DNA of 39,467 bases from the NCBI GenBank assembly GCA_030431755.1, contig JAUIIK010000038.1, positions 1 through 39,467 on the forward strand, read 5' to 3'. Below the pieces are notes generated by a model, which was not told the origin of the DNA, searched no databases, and worked only from the letters and a program-made list of their open reading frames with translations. The stretch is from Chloroflexia bacterium (lineage in GTDB: Bacteria > Chloroflexota > Chloroflexia > Thermomicrobiales > CFX8). Numbering within the stretch: position 1 is the stretch's first letter; each line of letters begins with the position of its first letter. The position numbers and the translations under genes are program-made. Positions 23,422-31,654 of this stretch are shown here, piece after piece.

Positions 23422-24279
23422 GTGAAGATATTGATTTCGGCTGATATGGAAGGGACCTGCGGGGTCGTCAACTGGGTCCAGGTGATTCCGCCGGAGATCG
23501 CCAGCGGCGGGCGCACCGGCTCGACTGTCGAATATGAACGCGCGCGGCTACGGATGACCCGCGAGGTCAACGCGGCAATCGAGGGCGCCATTGCCGGCGG
23601 GGCGACCGAGGTCATCGTCAATGACTCGCATGACGGCATGCGGAACATCATCGTCGATGAGCTGCACGAGTCTGCCCGCTACATCTCCGGCTTCGACAAG
23701 GACCTGCTCATGGTCCACGGCGTCGACGAAGAGGGTGTCGATGCCGTCTTCTATACCGGCTACCATGCCCGCGCCGGGACTCCGGACGGCCCGCTGGCCC
23801 ACAGCTTCACCGGCTGGGTTCATGACATCAGGGTCGATGGCACCTCGATGGGCGAGTATGGCGTCAACGCGCTGATCGTCGGGCATTTCGGCGTTCCGGT
23901 CGCCCTCGTCACAGGCGACAACCGTGCCGTCGAACAAACTCGCGAGCTATTGGGCGAGCAGATCGTCGGTGTCGCGATCAAGCGCGGCTACTCGGTAACG
24001 GCGGCGTTGAACCAGCACCCCGAACGCAGCCAGGCGCTGATCCGGGCGGGCGCGGAGGAGGCCGCCCGAAAGCTCGGCGACATGCGGCCCTACACGCTGC
24101 CGGAGGACGCGACCGTCGAGATCGACCTCGACCACCAGTCCCGCGTCAGCCAGGTCGAGAAGCTGCCGGGTGTCGAGCGGACCGGCTGGCGCTCCTTCAG
24201 CATCAAGCCGCAAGACGGCGTAGAGCTTGCCCGGTACCTGCGGGCTGCGGTGACCGCGGCCGCGAACCCACCCTCGTAG
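23422..24279 (+). CDS. M55 D-aminopeptidase (DppA-like), paralogue 1
   Basis: Zinc D-aminopeptidase family, related to Bacillus subtilis DppA, which releases N-terminal D-amino acids from peptides. GTG 23422 gives the family N-terminus (KILISADMEG); an ATG at 23404 is an alternative. DppA metal-site residues have visible counterparts: Asp8 and Glu10 (SADMEG), His70 (NDSHDGMRN), His115 (GYHARAG), Glu145 (SMGEYG). The C-terminal EIDLDHQSRV...YLRAA is standard. Length 285 aa is normal. It opens a run of three M55 paralogues and is followed after 9 bases by the AlkD-like gene. No dipeptide transporter is adjacent, unlike the B. subtilis dpp operon. Confidence 0.92.
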   Translation: MKILISADMEGTCGVVNWVQVIPPEIASGGRTGSTVEYERARLRMTREVNAAIEGAIAGGATEVIVNDSHDGMRNIIVDELHESARYISGFDKDLLMVHGVDEEGVDAVFYTGYHARAGTPDGPLAHSFTGWVHDIRVDGTSMGEYGVNALIVGHFGVPVALVTGDNRAVEQTRELLGEQIVGVAIKRGYSVTAALNQHPERSQALIRAGAEEAARKLGDMRPYTLPEDATVEIDLDHQSRVSQVEKLPGVERTGWRSFSIKPQDGVELARYLRAAVTAAANPPS

Positions 24280-24288
24280 CGGGGCGCT

Positions 24289-25026
24289 GTGACACAAGCG
24301 GTAACTGAACAGTTCAACAGAGTGCGGGCGGCGCTCGAAGCCGTCGCCGATCCCGAGATAGCCGAGAAGGACAAGCGCTACCACAAGTACGACGGCTATG
24401 AGGCCTACGGCATCCGTAGCCGACCCTTCAACAAGGTGATCCGCGACCTGCGCGATGGGCTCAGGGCGCTCGATATCGAGGAGCGCCGGAAGCTGGCGAT
24501 GCGGCTGGTTGAGACCGGCATCGAGGAGGAGGCCGGCGTCGCCGTCTGGCTGCTCCGAAACTCGGTCGACGATCTCGGCCCCGATGAGCGCGACTACTTT
24601 GACGCCTTCACCGCCGGGATCCGCAGCTGGTCGACGACCGACGGCTTCGGTACCCAGGTCATCAAACCATTGTTGCAGCGCGAGCCGCAGCCCATGTTGG
24701 AGCTGCTCTGGGGCTGGAACCAGTCGGACGAGCGCTGGAAGCAGCGCGCCAGCGTTGTCGCATTTACCCGGAGCAAGGATGATGCCGGCCAGCTGCTGGA
24801 TGAGACGCTCGAGTTCTGCGAGCAGCTGATCTGGAGCGAGGATGATCTCGTTCGTAAGGGCGTTGGCTGGGCGCTGCGCGACGCGATGCGGGCCGACAAG
24901 GAGCTGGTGCTGCCCTACGTCACCGAACTGCGGCGGCGGGGCGTCTCGTCGGTGATTACGCTCTATGCCCTGCGCGACATCGAAGGCGAAGAACGAGAAC
25001 GCGTGCTGGCGGTCAAGAAACCGTAG
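24289..25026 (+). CDS. AlkD-like DNA alkylation repair/HEAT-like protein
   Basis: HEAT-like-repeat protein of the DNA alkylation repair (AlkC/AlkD) superfamily. GTG start at 24289, 9 bases after the M55 stop. Features typical of AlkD relatives: the N-terminal KRYHKYDGYEAYGIRSRPFNKVIRDL segment (substrate-groove region), then antiparallel helix pairs, WLLRNSVDDLG, the Trp/Arg-rich SDERWKQRASVVAFTRSKD (repair-domain core), and EDDLVRKGVGWALRDAMRADKELVLPYVTEL. Length 245 aa fits. True AlkD excises N3- and N7-alkyl purines with Asp/Trp/Arg groove residues; activity here is inferred. Its place inside a peptidase cluster is unexpected. Confidence 0.85.
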   Translation: MTQAVTEQFNRVRAALEAVADPEIAEKDKRYHKYDGYEAYGIRSRPFNKVIRDLRDGLRALDIEERRKLAMRLVETGIEEEAGVAVWLLRNSVDDLGPDERDYFDAFTAGIRSWSTTDGFGTQVIKPLLQREPQPMLELLWGWNQSDERWKQRASVVAFTRSKDDAGQLLDETLEFCEQLIWSEDDLVRKGVGWALRDAMRADKELVLPYVTELRRRGVSSVITLYALRDIEGEERERVLAVKKP

Positions 25027-25059
25027 CGGCGTGAATTGGGAAGCGGGAGAGCAGGCGCG

Positions 25060-25908
25060 ATGAAGATCGTAATTTCAGCAGACATGGAAGGGACCTGCGG
25101 GGTCTCTTCCTGGGTACACGTAACGCCGCCGGAGAACGCCGGAGCAGGCCAGGCAGCGTCGACCGCCGAGTATGAACGCGCCCGGCTGCGAATGACCCGC
25201 GAGGTCAACGCGGCGATCGAAGGCGCGCTGGCCGGCGGCGCGACTGAGATCATCGTCAACGACGCTCACAACGGCATGCGGAACCTCGTTCCGGAAGAGC
25301 TGCACGAGGCGGCGCAGTTCGTCGCTGGGAGCGATAAACCGCTGGTGATGCTGCAGGGCGTCGAGGAGGAGGGCGTTAGCGCCGCCTTCTATACCGGCTA
25401 CCACGCTCGCGCCGGGACGCCCGACGGACCGCTAGCGCACACCTGGTCGCTCTCGATCAACGATGTCCGAGTCAACGGTGTCTCGATGGGTGAGTACGGC
25501 GTTAACGCCATCGTAGCCGGGCATTTCGGGGTTCCGATCGCCCTCGTCACCGGCGACAACCGCGCCGTCGAACAGACGCGCGAGCTACTCGGCAATCAGG
25601 TCGAAGGGGCCATCGTCAAGCACGGCTACTCAGTCACCTCGGCCGTGCACGTCCAGCCTGAAGAGGCCCGACGGATTATCCGGGACGCGGCCGAACGGGC
25701 AGTCCGCAACATCGCGTCGATGGAGGTTTACCGCTTGCCGGACGAGGCGACGGTCGAGATCGACTTCGATCACCAGACGCGCGCCAGCCACGCCGCCGAG
25801 ATCAGCGGCGTCGAGCTTGTCGCGTCGCGCACGATCAGCTATCAGCCGGAGGACGGGCTCGCCTTCCACCGCTACTTCCGCGCCGTCACCCGCGCCGCGC
25901 AGATGTGA
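25060..25908 (+). CDS. M55 D-aminopeptidase (DppA-like), paralogue 2
   Basis: Second M55 copy. ATG 25060 follows GGGAGAG and gives MKIVISADMEGTCGVSSWV. The metal-site motifs SADMEG, NDAHNGMRN, GYHARAG and SMGEYG are all present. It differs from copy 1 around the substrate loop (LAHTWSLSINDVRVNGVS versus LAHSFTGWVHDIRVDGTS) and in the C-terminal third, so the paralogues may prefer different peptides. 282 aa. It lies 33 bases after the AlkD-like gene and 12 before copy 3, consistent with one transcript. Confidence 0.92.
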   Translation: MKIVISADMEGTCGVSSWVHVTPPENAGAGQAASTAEYERARLRMTREVNAAIEGALAGGATEIIVNDAHNGMRNLVPEELHEAAQFVAGSDKPLVMLQGVEEEGVSAAFYTGYHARAGTPDGPLAHTWSLSINDVRVNGVSMGEYGVNAIVAGHFGVPIALVTGDNRAVEQTRELLGNQVEGAIVKHGYSVTSAVHVQPEEARRIIRDAAERAVRNIASMEVYRLPDEATVEIDFDHQTRASHAAEISGVELVASRTISYQPEDGLAFHRYFRAVTRAAQM

Positions 25909-25920
25909 GGTGACGCTGCC

Positions 25921-26775
25921 ATGAAGGTTTTGATCTCCGCCGATATGGAAGGCGTCGCCGGCGTCTCAAGCTGGGTCCACGTGACAGCCGCCGAAGGCCG
26001 CGCCGCTCGGCCCACCTCCAGCATCGAATACGAGCGCGCCCGCTTGCGGATGACCCGCGAGGTCAACGCCGCCGCCGACGGGGCCTTCGCGGCAGGCGCG
26101 ACTGGGGTTGTCGTGGCCGACGCCCACGGCGGCAAGCGCAACCTGCTGCCCGACGAGCTCGATCCGCGCCTGCGCTACGTCACCGGGACCGACAACGACC
26201 TCGGGATGATGCAGGCGATAGACGAGGAGGGGATCGCGGCCGTCTTCTTCACCGGCTACCACGCAAAGGCCGGGACACCTGGCGGGCCGCTGGCGCACAC
26301 GTCGACCGGCTGGGTCCACGATGTCCGGGTGAACGGCGTTTCGATGGGCGAATATGGGATGAACGCGATCATCGCCGGGCACTTTGGCGTCCCGGTCGCG
26401 CTCGTCACCGGCGATGACCTGGCGGTTGCCCAAACCCAGGCGCTGCTCGGCGAGCGCGTCGTTGGGGCCGTCACGAAGCAGGGCTACTCGCTGAGTTCCG
26501 CCCAGCACATTGCCCCGCAGGCTGCCCGCGACCTGATCCGGGCCGGCGCGATTGAAGCCCTGGGCCGGTTGGACGAGCTTGAGCCCTACGTCATGCCCGA
26601 TGGCGCGACCGTCGAGATCGACCTCGACCATCAAGCGCGTGTTGATAGTTGCGGCTATCTCCCGGGCGTCGAGCGGGCCGGTGACCGGACGCTTGTCATC
26701 CACCCCGCCAACGGTTACGAATTCGGCAAGTTCTGGCGCGCCATCCTCGCAGCCGGCGCCCAGATGGGGATGTGA
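25921..26775 (+). CDS. M55 D-aminopeptidase (DppA-like), paralogue 3
   Basis: Third M55 copy, starting at ATG 25921 with GAGGTGA upstream. Metal-site segments are kept: SADMEG, ADAHGGKRN, GYHAKAG, SMGEYG. It is the most divergent of the three (VHVTAAEGRAARPTSSIEYERARL, FAAGATGVVVADAHGGKRN, DDLAVAQTQALLGERVV). 284 aa. All motifs expected for activity are intact, so it does not look like a decaying copy. It is followed by a 353-base repeat-filled gap before the M81 peptidase gene. Confidence 0.92.
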   Translation: MKVLISADMEGVAGVSSWVHVTAAEGRAARPTSSIEYERARLRMTREVNAAADGAFAAGATGVVVADAHGGKRNLLPDELDPRLRYVTGTDNDLGMMQAIDEEGIAAVFFTGYHAKAGTPGGPLAHTSTGWVHDVRVNGVSMGEYGMNAIIAGHFGVPVALVTGDDLAVAQTQALLGERVVGAVTKQGYSLSSAQHIAPQAARDLIRAGAIEALGRLDELEPYVMPDGATVEIDLDHQARVDSCGYLPGVERAGDRTLVIHPANGYEFGKFWRAILAAGAQMGM

Positions 26776-26816
26776 CAAATCGAGGCTAGTGCTGCACTGC
26801 ACTGGTTTCAACGGCT

Positions 26817-27013
26817 GTCATCCCGACCGGAGGCTCTGCGGAGTGGAGGGATCCCAATCTCAGACCAACAAGAGCACTCGATCTCGTACGCAGCTCTGAT
26901 CAATGCAGCAATGCGGAGTCGAGCACTCTGGATGGGCTTTGTCACCGTTCTTTTTCCTGAGGTGACGCGTCGTTGGGATCCCTCCACTCCGCAGAGCCTC
27001 CGGTCGGGATGAC
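26817..27013. repeat. 197-bp MITE-like element with perfect 41-bp terminal inverted repeats
   Basis: The left arm 26817-26857 (starting GTCATCCCGACCGGAGGC) and right arm 26973-27013 are exact reverse complements over 41 bases. The 115-base interior has no coding potential. No target-site duplication is obvious. A degenerate relative lies at 2572-2728. The perfect arms suggest recent movement or gene conversion. Confidence 0.85.
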
Positions 27014-27027
27014 CGCACGCATTCTTC

Positions 27028-27101
27028 GTAGGGGTGGGGTTCGTCCCCACCCTGCTGTGGGATCGCGTCCGTACGCGGGTGGGGACGAGCCCCACCCCTA
27101 C
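27028..27101. repeat. palindromic repeat, copy B
   Basis: Arms 27028-27052 (GTAGGGGTGGGG...) and 27077-27101 (...CCCCACCCCTAC) match at 24 of 25 positions around a 24-base spacer. Each arm folds on itself as GGTGGGG-ACGAG-CCCCACC. It abuts the 41-bp inverted-repeat element. Confidence 0.85.
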
Positions 27102-27128
27102 ATGTGATGATGAGATCGGAGTAACAAC

Positions 27129-28604
27129 GTGAAACTGTTTATGGCCGGGTGGGCGACGGAGACGAACACCTTCTCGCCGATGCCGACCTTCGATAAGAGC
27201 TTCATCGAGCGGACGCTCGACCAGCTACGCCCGGAGGGTTTCAGCCTCGACGACATCACCGGGGCCGCGCCGCCGGTGATCTGGGACGCAATGGCCCGTG
27301 AGCGCGGTTGGGAGGTCGCCGAGCATCCGGTCTATCGCTTCGCGCAGCCCTCCGGTCTCGTTGTGCGCGCCGCCTACGAACGGCACCGCGATGAGGTTCT
27401 CGCTAGCCTGCGGGCCGCGCAGCCTGTCGATGCCGTCCTGCTGGCGCTCCACGGCGGCAGCGTCGCCGACGGCTACGATGACCCGGAAGGCGACATCATC
27501 ACCCGGGTCCGCGAGATCGTTGGCGACGGCGTGCCCATCGGTGTTGAGCTCGATCCCCACACAAACTTCGGCGAGGCGATGCGGAACGCCGACGTGCTGG
27601 AGTTCTATAAGGAATATCCACACACCGACGTCGCCGAGCGTGCCGTCGATCTGTTCGAGGTTATTGCCGACGCCGCCGAGGGCAAGACGCAGCCGGTGAT
27701 GGGCGTCTATGACTGCCGTATGGTCAGCATCTTTCAGACGCCGATCCAGCCGTTGCGGGGATTCATTGACAGCTACAGCGAGTTGGAAGGGCACGATGGC
27801 GTTCTGACGATCACCGTCTGCCAGGGCTTCCCCTATAGCGATCTCCCGATTGGCGGGGCACGGATGATCGTCGTGACCGACGGCGACCAGGACCAGGCCG
27901 ACCGGCTGGCCGAGGAGCTTGGCAAGGAGCTGATCGAGATCCGTGAGGCGATGCAGCCGGACTACATGAGCATCGACGAAGCGCTCGACGCGGCCCTGGT
28001 CGACGACGTTCGGCCGGTCGTCATCGCTGACTATGCAGACAACGCCGGTGGGGGCGCGCCGAGCGATTCGACCTTCATCCTCGAACGTATGCTCGAGCGC
28101 GGTATCACCAACGCGGCCTTTGGGATGATCTGGGATCCAATCGCCCTTGATGTCGCAAAGGAGGCTGGCGTCGGCGCGAAGCTCAGCCTGCGGATTGGCG
28201 GCAAGATGGGGCAGACCTCGGGCCGGCCGCTCGATCTCGATGTCGAGGTCATCGCCATCGTGCCGGACGCGCGGGCCGTAGATGCCCGGCTGGGCCGGGA
28301 AATCGAGCTGGGAGATCTCGTCGGGCTACGTTGCCAGGGCATTGACATTATCTTGAACAACGACCGGCAGCAAGTATTGAGCACCGATCCCTTCACGCTC
28401 TGCGGCGTTGATCCACGGGAGCGCGCCATCGTCGTCGTGAAGTCCAGCCAGCACTTCTACGCCGCCTACAGCCAGATCTCGTCAAAGATCCTCTATGCCT
28501 ACTCCGATGGCGCGCTCAACCCGATCCTGCGCGAAATCCCCTACGAGCGGCTGCCGAAAGAGCGTTTCTGGCCCTGGAACCCGGACCCCTTCGCGACGGA
28601 GTAG
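27129..28604 (+). CDS. M81-family metallopeptidase (MlrC-like)
   Basis: Zinc peptidase family named for microcystinase C, which cleaves linearised microcystin; most relatives have unknown peptide substrates. GTG start at 27129. Motifs: GWATETNTFSP at residues 7-17 (family form usually HETNTF), LLALHGGSV (105-112), the metal segment ELDPHTNF (Asp142, His144), His165 in KEYPHTDVAERA, and the DNAGGGAPSDSTFILERML segment of the C-terminal domain. Length 491 aa is normal. The His of the usual HETNTF motif is replaced by Thr here. It follows three M55 peptidases and probably acts with them in peptide breakdown. Confidence 0.88.
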   Translation: MKLFMAGWATETNTFSPMPTFDKSFIERTLDQLRPEGFSLDDITGAAPPVIWDAMARERGWEVAEHPVYRFAQPSGLVVRAAYERHRDEVLASLRAAQPVDAVLLALHGGSVADGYDDPEGDIITRVREIVGDGVPIGVELDPHTNFGEAMRNADVLEFYKEYPHTDVAERAVDLFEVIADAAEGKTQPVMGVYDCRMVSIFQTPIQPLRGFIDSYSELEGHDGVLTITVCQGFPYSDLPIGGARMIVVTDGDQDQADRLAEELGKELIEIREAMQPDYMSIDEALDAALVDDVRPVVIADYADNAGGGAPSDSTFILERMLERGITNAAFGMIWDPIALDVAKEAGVGAKLSLRIGGKMGQTSGRPLDLDVEVIAIVPDARAVDARLGREIELGDLVGLRCQGIDIILNNDRQQVLSTDPFTLCGVDPRERAIVVVKSSQHFYAAYSQISSKILYAYSDGALNPILREIPYERLPKERFWPWNPDPFATE

Positions 28605-28723
28605 GGACAGCACCCGATGCCGGATGTGTGCATCTAACAGTGCATTGACTACTGGCCGTGTGGATTGATCCTGGTGAGGACAGCCGTTAGTATAAGGCTA
28701 CGTGCTATCGGAAGGAGGGCGAG

Positions 28724-29023
28724 GTGCTTTCGAAAGCCGACAAGGCTGTCATTAAGACTCAGATCGCAGCATTTGGCTTTGTCAAGCTCGTCGCGTCGGC
28801 ACTGACGCTCTACTACTTCCCATCCTGGCACGCAGTCCTGATCATTGCGGTCCTGAGCTTCCCCTGGTTCGCCGTCGGCGGCTATTACCTTGGCCGCACA
28901 AGTTGGTTCCGCTACCGCTTCTGGAAGCATCGCCACCTCCGTAAGCGCCTGCTGCGCGAGGAATGGTTCCTGGACGAAGACGCCCCGGAAACGGTCTCCG
29001 GCGACCGCCGCCGGAACGGTTAG
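28724..29023 (+). CDS. small two-segment membrane protein, unknown function
   Basis: A 99-residue protein starting at GTG 28724 with an excellent AAGGAGGG a few bases upstream, which strongly supports translation. Two hydrophobic segments (about residues 12-32 and 36-56, with FPSWHAVLIIAVLSFPWFAVGGYYL) are followed by a very basic aromatic stretch (TSWFRYRFWKHRHLRKRLLREEWF) and an acidic tail. I do not recognise a family. Confidence 0.7.
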   Translation: MLSKADKAVIKTQIAAFGFVKLVASALTLYYFPSWHAVLIIAVLSFPWFAVGGYYLGRTSWFRYRFWKHRHLRKRLLREEWFLDEDAPETVSGDRRRNG

Positions 29024-29063
29024 GGCACGCTAACTTTATAGGCAGCAGATGTATGCAACGGGC

Positions 29064-29138
29064 GTAGGGTCGGGGCTCGTCCCCGGCCGCGTCTGGAGAG
29101 AGTCCCGTAAGCCGGCCGGGGACGAGCCCCGACCCTAC
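29064..29138. repeat. palindromic repeat, copy C
   Basis: Arms 29064-29088 (GTAGGGTCGGGGCTCGTCC...) and 29114-29138 are perfect 25-base reverse complements. Bases that differ from copy B (CGGGG/CCCCG instead of TGGGG/CCCCA) change on both sides of the stem, preserving pairing. It lies between the convergent small membrane protein and GNAT genes. Confidence 0.85.
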
Positions 29139-29163
29139 GGGTTCAAGGTGATCCCGCAAAGAC

Positions 29164-29193
29164 GCCACCAGGCTCAGAATGACGCCTGGTGGC
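29164..29193 (-). terminator. hairpin after the GNAT gene
   Basis: GCCACCAGG (29164-29172) pairs perfectly with CCTGGTGGC (29185-29193) around a 12-base loop, about 30 bases past the minus-strand GNAT stop. It is a plausible terminator; the loop CTCAGAATGACG also resembles a repeat remnant. Confidence 0.5.
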
Positions 29194-29224
29194 ATCTCGG
29201 CATAGAACGCGCCTCCGTTGGTTG

Positions 29225-29830
29225 CTACGCGCCGTCCGGTTCGTCGGAGAGCGCGAAGTGGCTGGCCAGGACTGGGCTGTCGAACTCATCGCGCAGCATG
29301 TCGAAGAGCAGCGTGTCCCAGTAGCGCCCGCTGGCCCAGTGGGATTGGCGGGCGCGGCCGAACTGGGTGAAGCCGAGCTTGCGGGTGAGGCCGATTGAGG
29401 CGGTGTTGTAGGCGTAGACCTGAGCTTCGACGCGGTGCAGGCCGAGGGCGGTGAAGGCGTAGTCGAGCGTCAACCGCGCAGCTTCATAGCCATAATCCTT
29501 CCTCCGGCAGTCATGTTCCATGATGTTGTACGCGATCTCGGCCCTGCGCTCGTTACGGTCGATATGGTGGAGGTTGGTCGTGCCGATGGGCCGCATCGTT
29601 GCCAGTTCATAGACCAGGAATTCGTCGATGTCGGGACTGCCGGTGCGGTGGTCGAAGTAGCGCCGTCCGGAGGCCGGTGTCGCGAAGCCCACCGGCCCCT
29701 GCATCATCGTCGCCGCCAGGTCGTTGCCCCAGCGCAGGTGCAGCGTATTGAGCAGGTCCTCCCGCAACGGCCCTAGCCCGACGCGCTCGCCGCGCAGGGT
29801 GAGGACCGGTCCGTCGGCAGCGCCGGTCAT
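29225..29830 (-). CDS. GNAT-family N-acetyltransferase (RimJ/RimL-like)
   Basis: Acetyl-CoA-dependent acetyltransferase; RimJ/RimL proteins acetylate ribosomal protein N-termini, but relatives have many substrates. ATG 29830 overlaps the stop of the upstream phosphatase gene (ATGA). Fold landmarks: LTLRGERVGLGPLREDLLN (N-terminal strand and helix), PIGTTNLHHIDRNERRAEIAYNIMEHDCRRKDYGYEAARLTLDYAF (strands 4-5 and the acetyl-CoA helix; the usual QxxGxG/A loop reads RRKDYGYEA), then LGLHRVEAQVYAYNTASIGLTRKLGFTQFGRAR. Length 201 aa. An open frame continues upstream but is antiparallel overlap with the phosphatase and has no GNAT content. Confidence 0.9.
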   Translation of the reverse strand: MTGAADGPVLTLRGERVGLGPLREDLLNTLHLRWGNDLAATMMQGPVGFATPASGRRYFDHRTGSPDIDEFLVYELATMRPIGTTNLHHIDRNERRAEIAYNIMEHDCRRKDYGYEAARLTLDYAFTALGLHRVEAQVYAYNTASIGLTRKLGFTQFGRARQSHWASGRYWDTLLFDMLRDEFDSPVLASHFALSDEPDGA

Positions 29831-30498
29831 AGCGTCACCAGCTCCTCGCTCAGGTGGTCGATGCGGTTGTGCCAGCGCATCAGGCGGTGGTCGCCGTCGA
29901 ACTCGATCAAGGCGTGGCCAGTGTTGTTCTGAAGGAAGCGCACCCGCTCCGGGTGGATGTCGATGCCGAGCGCCACCTCCATCAGGTTCGAGCCGTAGCC
30001 TCCGTGCGTCACCACGGCGATGTTCGTATCGTGCGGGTAGCGTTCGTCGAGGTAGCTGAGGAAAGCCCGTGCGTTTTCCCGCGAGTGGGCGAGGATCTCG
30101 TCGTGGCGGCGGGTGTCGAGCTGGCCTTGCCACCAGCCGTCCTCCAGGACATCGTCCGGGAACTCGACTTCCGGGATAATCTCGGTCATCTGGGCCCGGC
30201 CCAGGCCCGGTTGGTGGGCCACGACGCCGTCGCGCTCCTCCCAGATGCCGCCCCACTCGTGCAGCCCGGTGAAGACGCGCGTCGAGAGGCCGGTGGCGGC
30301 GGCCAGCGGCGCGGCGGTCTGGAGGGTCCGGCGCATCGGGCTGACATAGAGCAGGTTGATATCGCGAAAGAGGTGGTCGTTGGTCGCCAGGCGCTCAGCC
30401 TGGTTATGGCCGACTGCGGTGATCGTGGGGTCGGCTACCCGCGCGGCGGGGTTGGCATTGTTCGCTGATTGCGCGTGACGAATGATCAGCAGCTTCAT
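29827..30498 (-). CDS. histidine phosphatase family protein
   Basis: Phosphoglycerate-mutase-like phosphatase using a phosphohistidine. ATG 30498, with GGAGAC upstream, opens MKLLIIRHAQSANN (RHxxxxxN, catalytic His). Other core residues: SPMRRTLQTAAP (Arg pocket), LHEWGGIWE (the Glu region) and VVTHGGYGSNLM (second catalytic His). 223 aa. The inserted cap around GWWQGQLDTRRHDE is typical of broad-specificity members. It is coupled to the GNAT gene and divergent from the sugar kinase. Substrate not predictable. Confidence 0.9.
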   Translation of the reverse strand: MKLLIIRHAQSANNANPAARVADPTITAVGHNQAERLATNDHLFRDINLLYVSPMRRTLQTAAPLAAATGLSTRVFTGLHEWGGIWEERDGVVAHQPGLGRAQMTEIIPEVEFPDDVLEDGWWQGQLDTRRHDEILAHSRENARAFLSYLDERYPHDTNIAVVTHGGYGSNLMEVALGIDIHPERVRFLQNNTGHALIEFDGDHRLMRWHNRIDHLSEELVTL

Positions 30499-30645
30499 CC
30501 AGTCTCCATCTCCGGTTTGTAGCGGATGTCGCAAACTATCCTTTGGCATGGCACGTCGACGACGGTCCAACCGTTACGATACACCCGGGACCAGCTAGCG
30601 TCCGCATCCAGCAAACACATGCCGCGAGAAAGGACAGCGCGACCA

Positions 30646-31605
30646 GTGAAGCGCATCGTGACCCTGACACTGAGCCCAACGATCGATGTCAGCAGCCACG
30701 TCGACTATGTGGTGCCTGAGCGTAAGCTACGCTGCGCCGAACCGCTCACCGAGCCGGGCGGCGGCGGGGTGAATGTGGCCAGGGCGTTGAAACGCTTCGG
30801 CGCGGACCCGCTGGCCGTCTTCACCGCCGGCGGCCACACTGGCCAGCGGCTCGTCGAGCTCGTCGAGGAGGAAGGCGTGGCGGTCGAGCCGATCGCCATC
30901 GACGGTCTGACCCGCGAGAATGTCACGATCCGCGAGGACGCCTCGACGCTCCAGTACCGCTTCTGCATGCCGGGGCCGTCGTTGTCGCGGGCGGAATGGG
31001 AGCGGATCGTCGGCGTACTCGAGTCGCTTGACCCGGCGCCGGAGTTCCTGGTTGCCAGTGGGAGCCTGCCTCCGGGCCTACCAGACGATACCTATGCCGA
31101 GATCGCGTGGCTTGCGAATGCGCGCGGCATCAAGATGATTCTGGACACTTCCGGTCCGCCGCTCCAGGCGGCGCTCGACGCGGGCACTTTCATGATTAAA
31201 CCCAACCTCTCCGAGCTCGCCTGGCTCGAAGGCGACGCCTGGATCGAAGACGAAGAACACCTCTGGGATGCCGCGCATGCCGTTGTACGGGAGCATGACT
31301 GCCACGCCATCGTCGTATCGCTCGGGGCGGGCGGCGCGTTGGCGGTGACTGAGGCCGGCGCGCTCCGGATTCCCGCGCCGCCGGTGCGGCCGGAGAGCAA
31401 GGTCGGGGCCGGCGATAGCATGGTTGCCGGCATCGTCTGGGGGTTGGAGCAAGGCTGGACCGCGCTTGAGGCGGCCGCGCTCGGCGTCGCGGCCGGCGCA
31501 GCAGCCGTCATGACGCCCGGCTCCGACCTCTGCCGCCGGGACGACACCGAGCGCCTGCATGCCCAGATGCGCGAGCGCCGCCAGCCCCTCGCGGCGATCT
31601 CGTAG
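30646..31605 (+). CDS. pfkB: PfkB-type phosphofructokinase (Pfk-2-like)
   Basis: Ribokinase-family sugar-phosphate kinase. GTG 30646 begins KRIVTLTLSPTIDVS, aligning with the family start; ATG 30619 is an in-frame alternative. The segment PERKLRCAEPLTEPGGGGVNVARAL is very close to E. coli PfkB (minor 6-phosphofructokinase), favouring fructose-6-phosphate over fructose-1-phosphate or tagatose substrates. C-terminal PfkB signature: VGAGDSMVAGIVWG with the catalytic Asp. MIKPNLSELAWL and VVSLGAGGALAV are standard. 319 aa. Stand-alone gene, divergent from the phosphatase. Confidence 0.9.
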   Translation: MKRIVTLTLSPTIDVSSHVDYVVPERKLRCAEPLTEPGGGGVNVARALKRFGADPLAVFTAGGHTGQRLVELVEEEGVAVEPIAIDGLTRENVTIREDASTLQYRFCMPGPSLSRAEWERIVGVLESLDPAPEFLVASGSLPPGLPDDTYAEIAWLANARGIKMILDTSGPPLQAALDAGTFMIKPNLSELAWLEGDAWIEDEEHLWDAAHAVVREHDCHAIVVSLGAGGALAVTEAGALRIPAPPVRPESKVGAGDSMVAGIVWGLEQGWTALEAAALGVAAGAAAVMTPGSDLCRRDDTERLHAQMRERRQPLAAIS

Positions 31606-31654
31606 CGCGCTATCCGCGCAGCTTGAGAAGCTCGAACCGTCCGATAATCGTTAG

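Larger units (their letters stand above)
26776..27128. other. repeat-filled gap between M55 and M81 genes
   Basis: These 353 bases carry no supported gene. They consist of a MITE-like element with 41-base inverted ends (26817-27013), directly followed by palindromic repeat copy B (27028-27101). GATCGGAGTAACAAC before the M81 GTG supplies that gene's ribosome-binding site. Confidence 0.7.

Noticed and set aside
29831-30256. Upstream extension of the GNAT frame
   Set aside because: It overlaps the phosphatase gene on the same strand in another frame and has shadow-type composition; ATGA coupling at 29827-29830 explains the true start.
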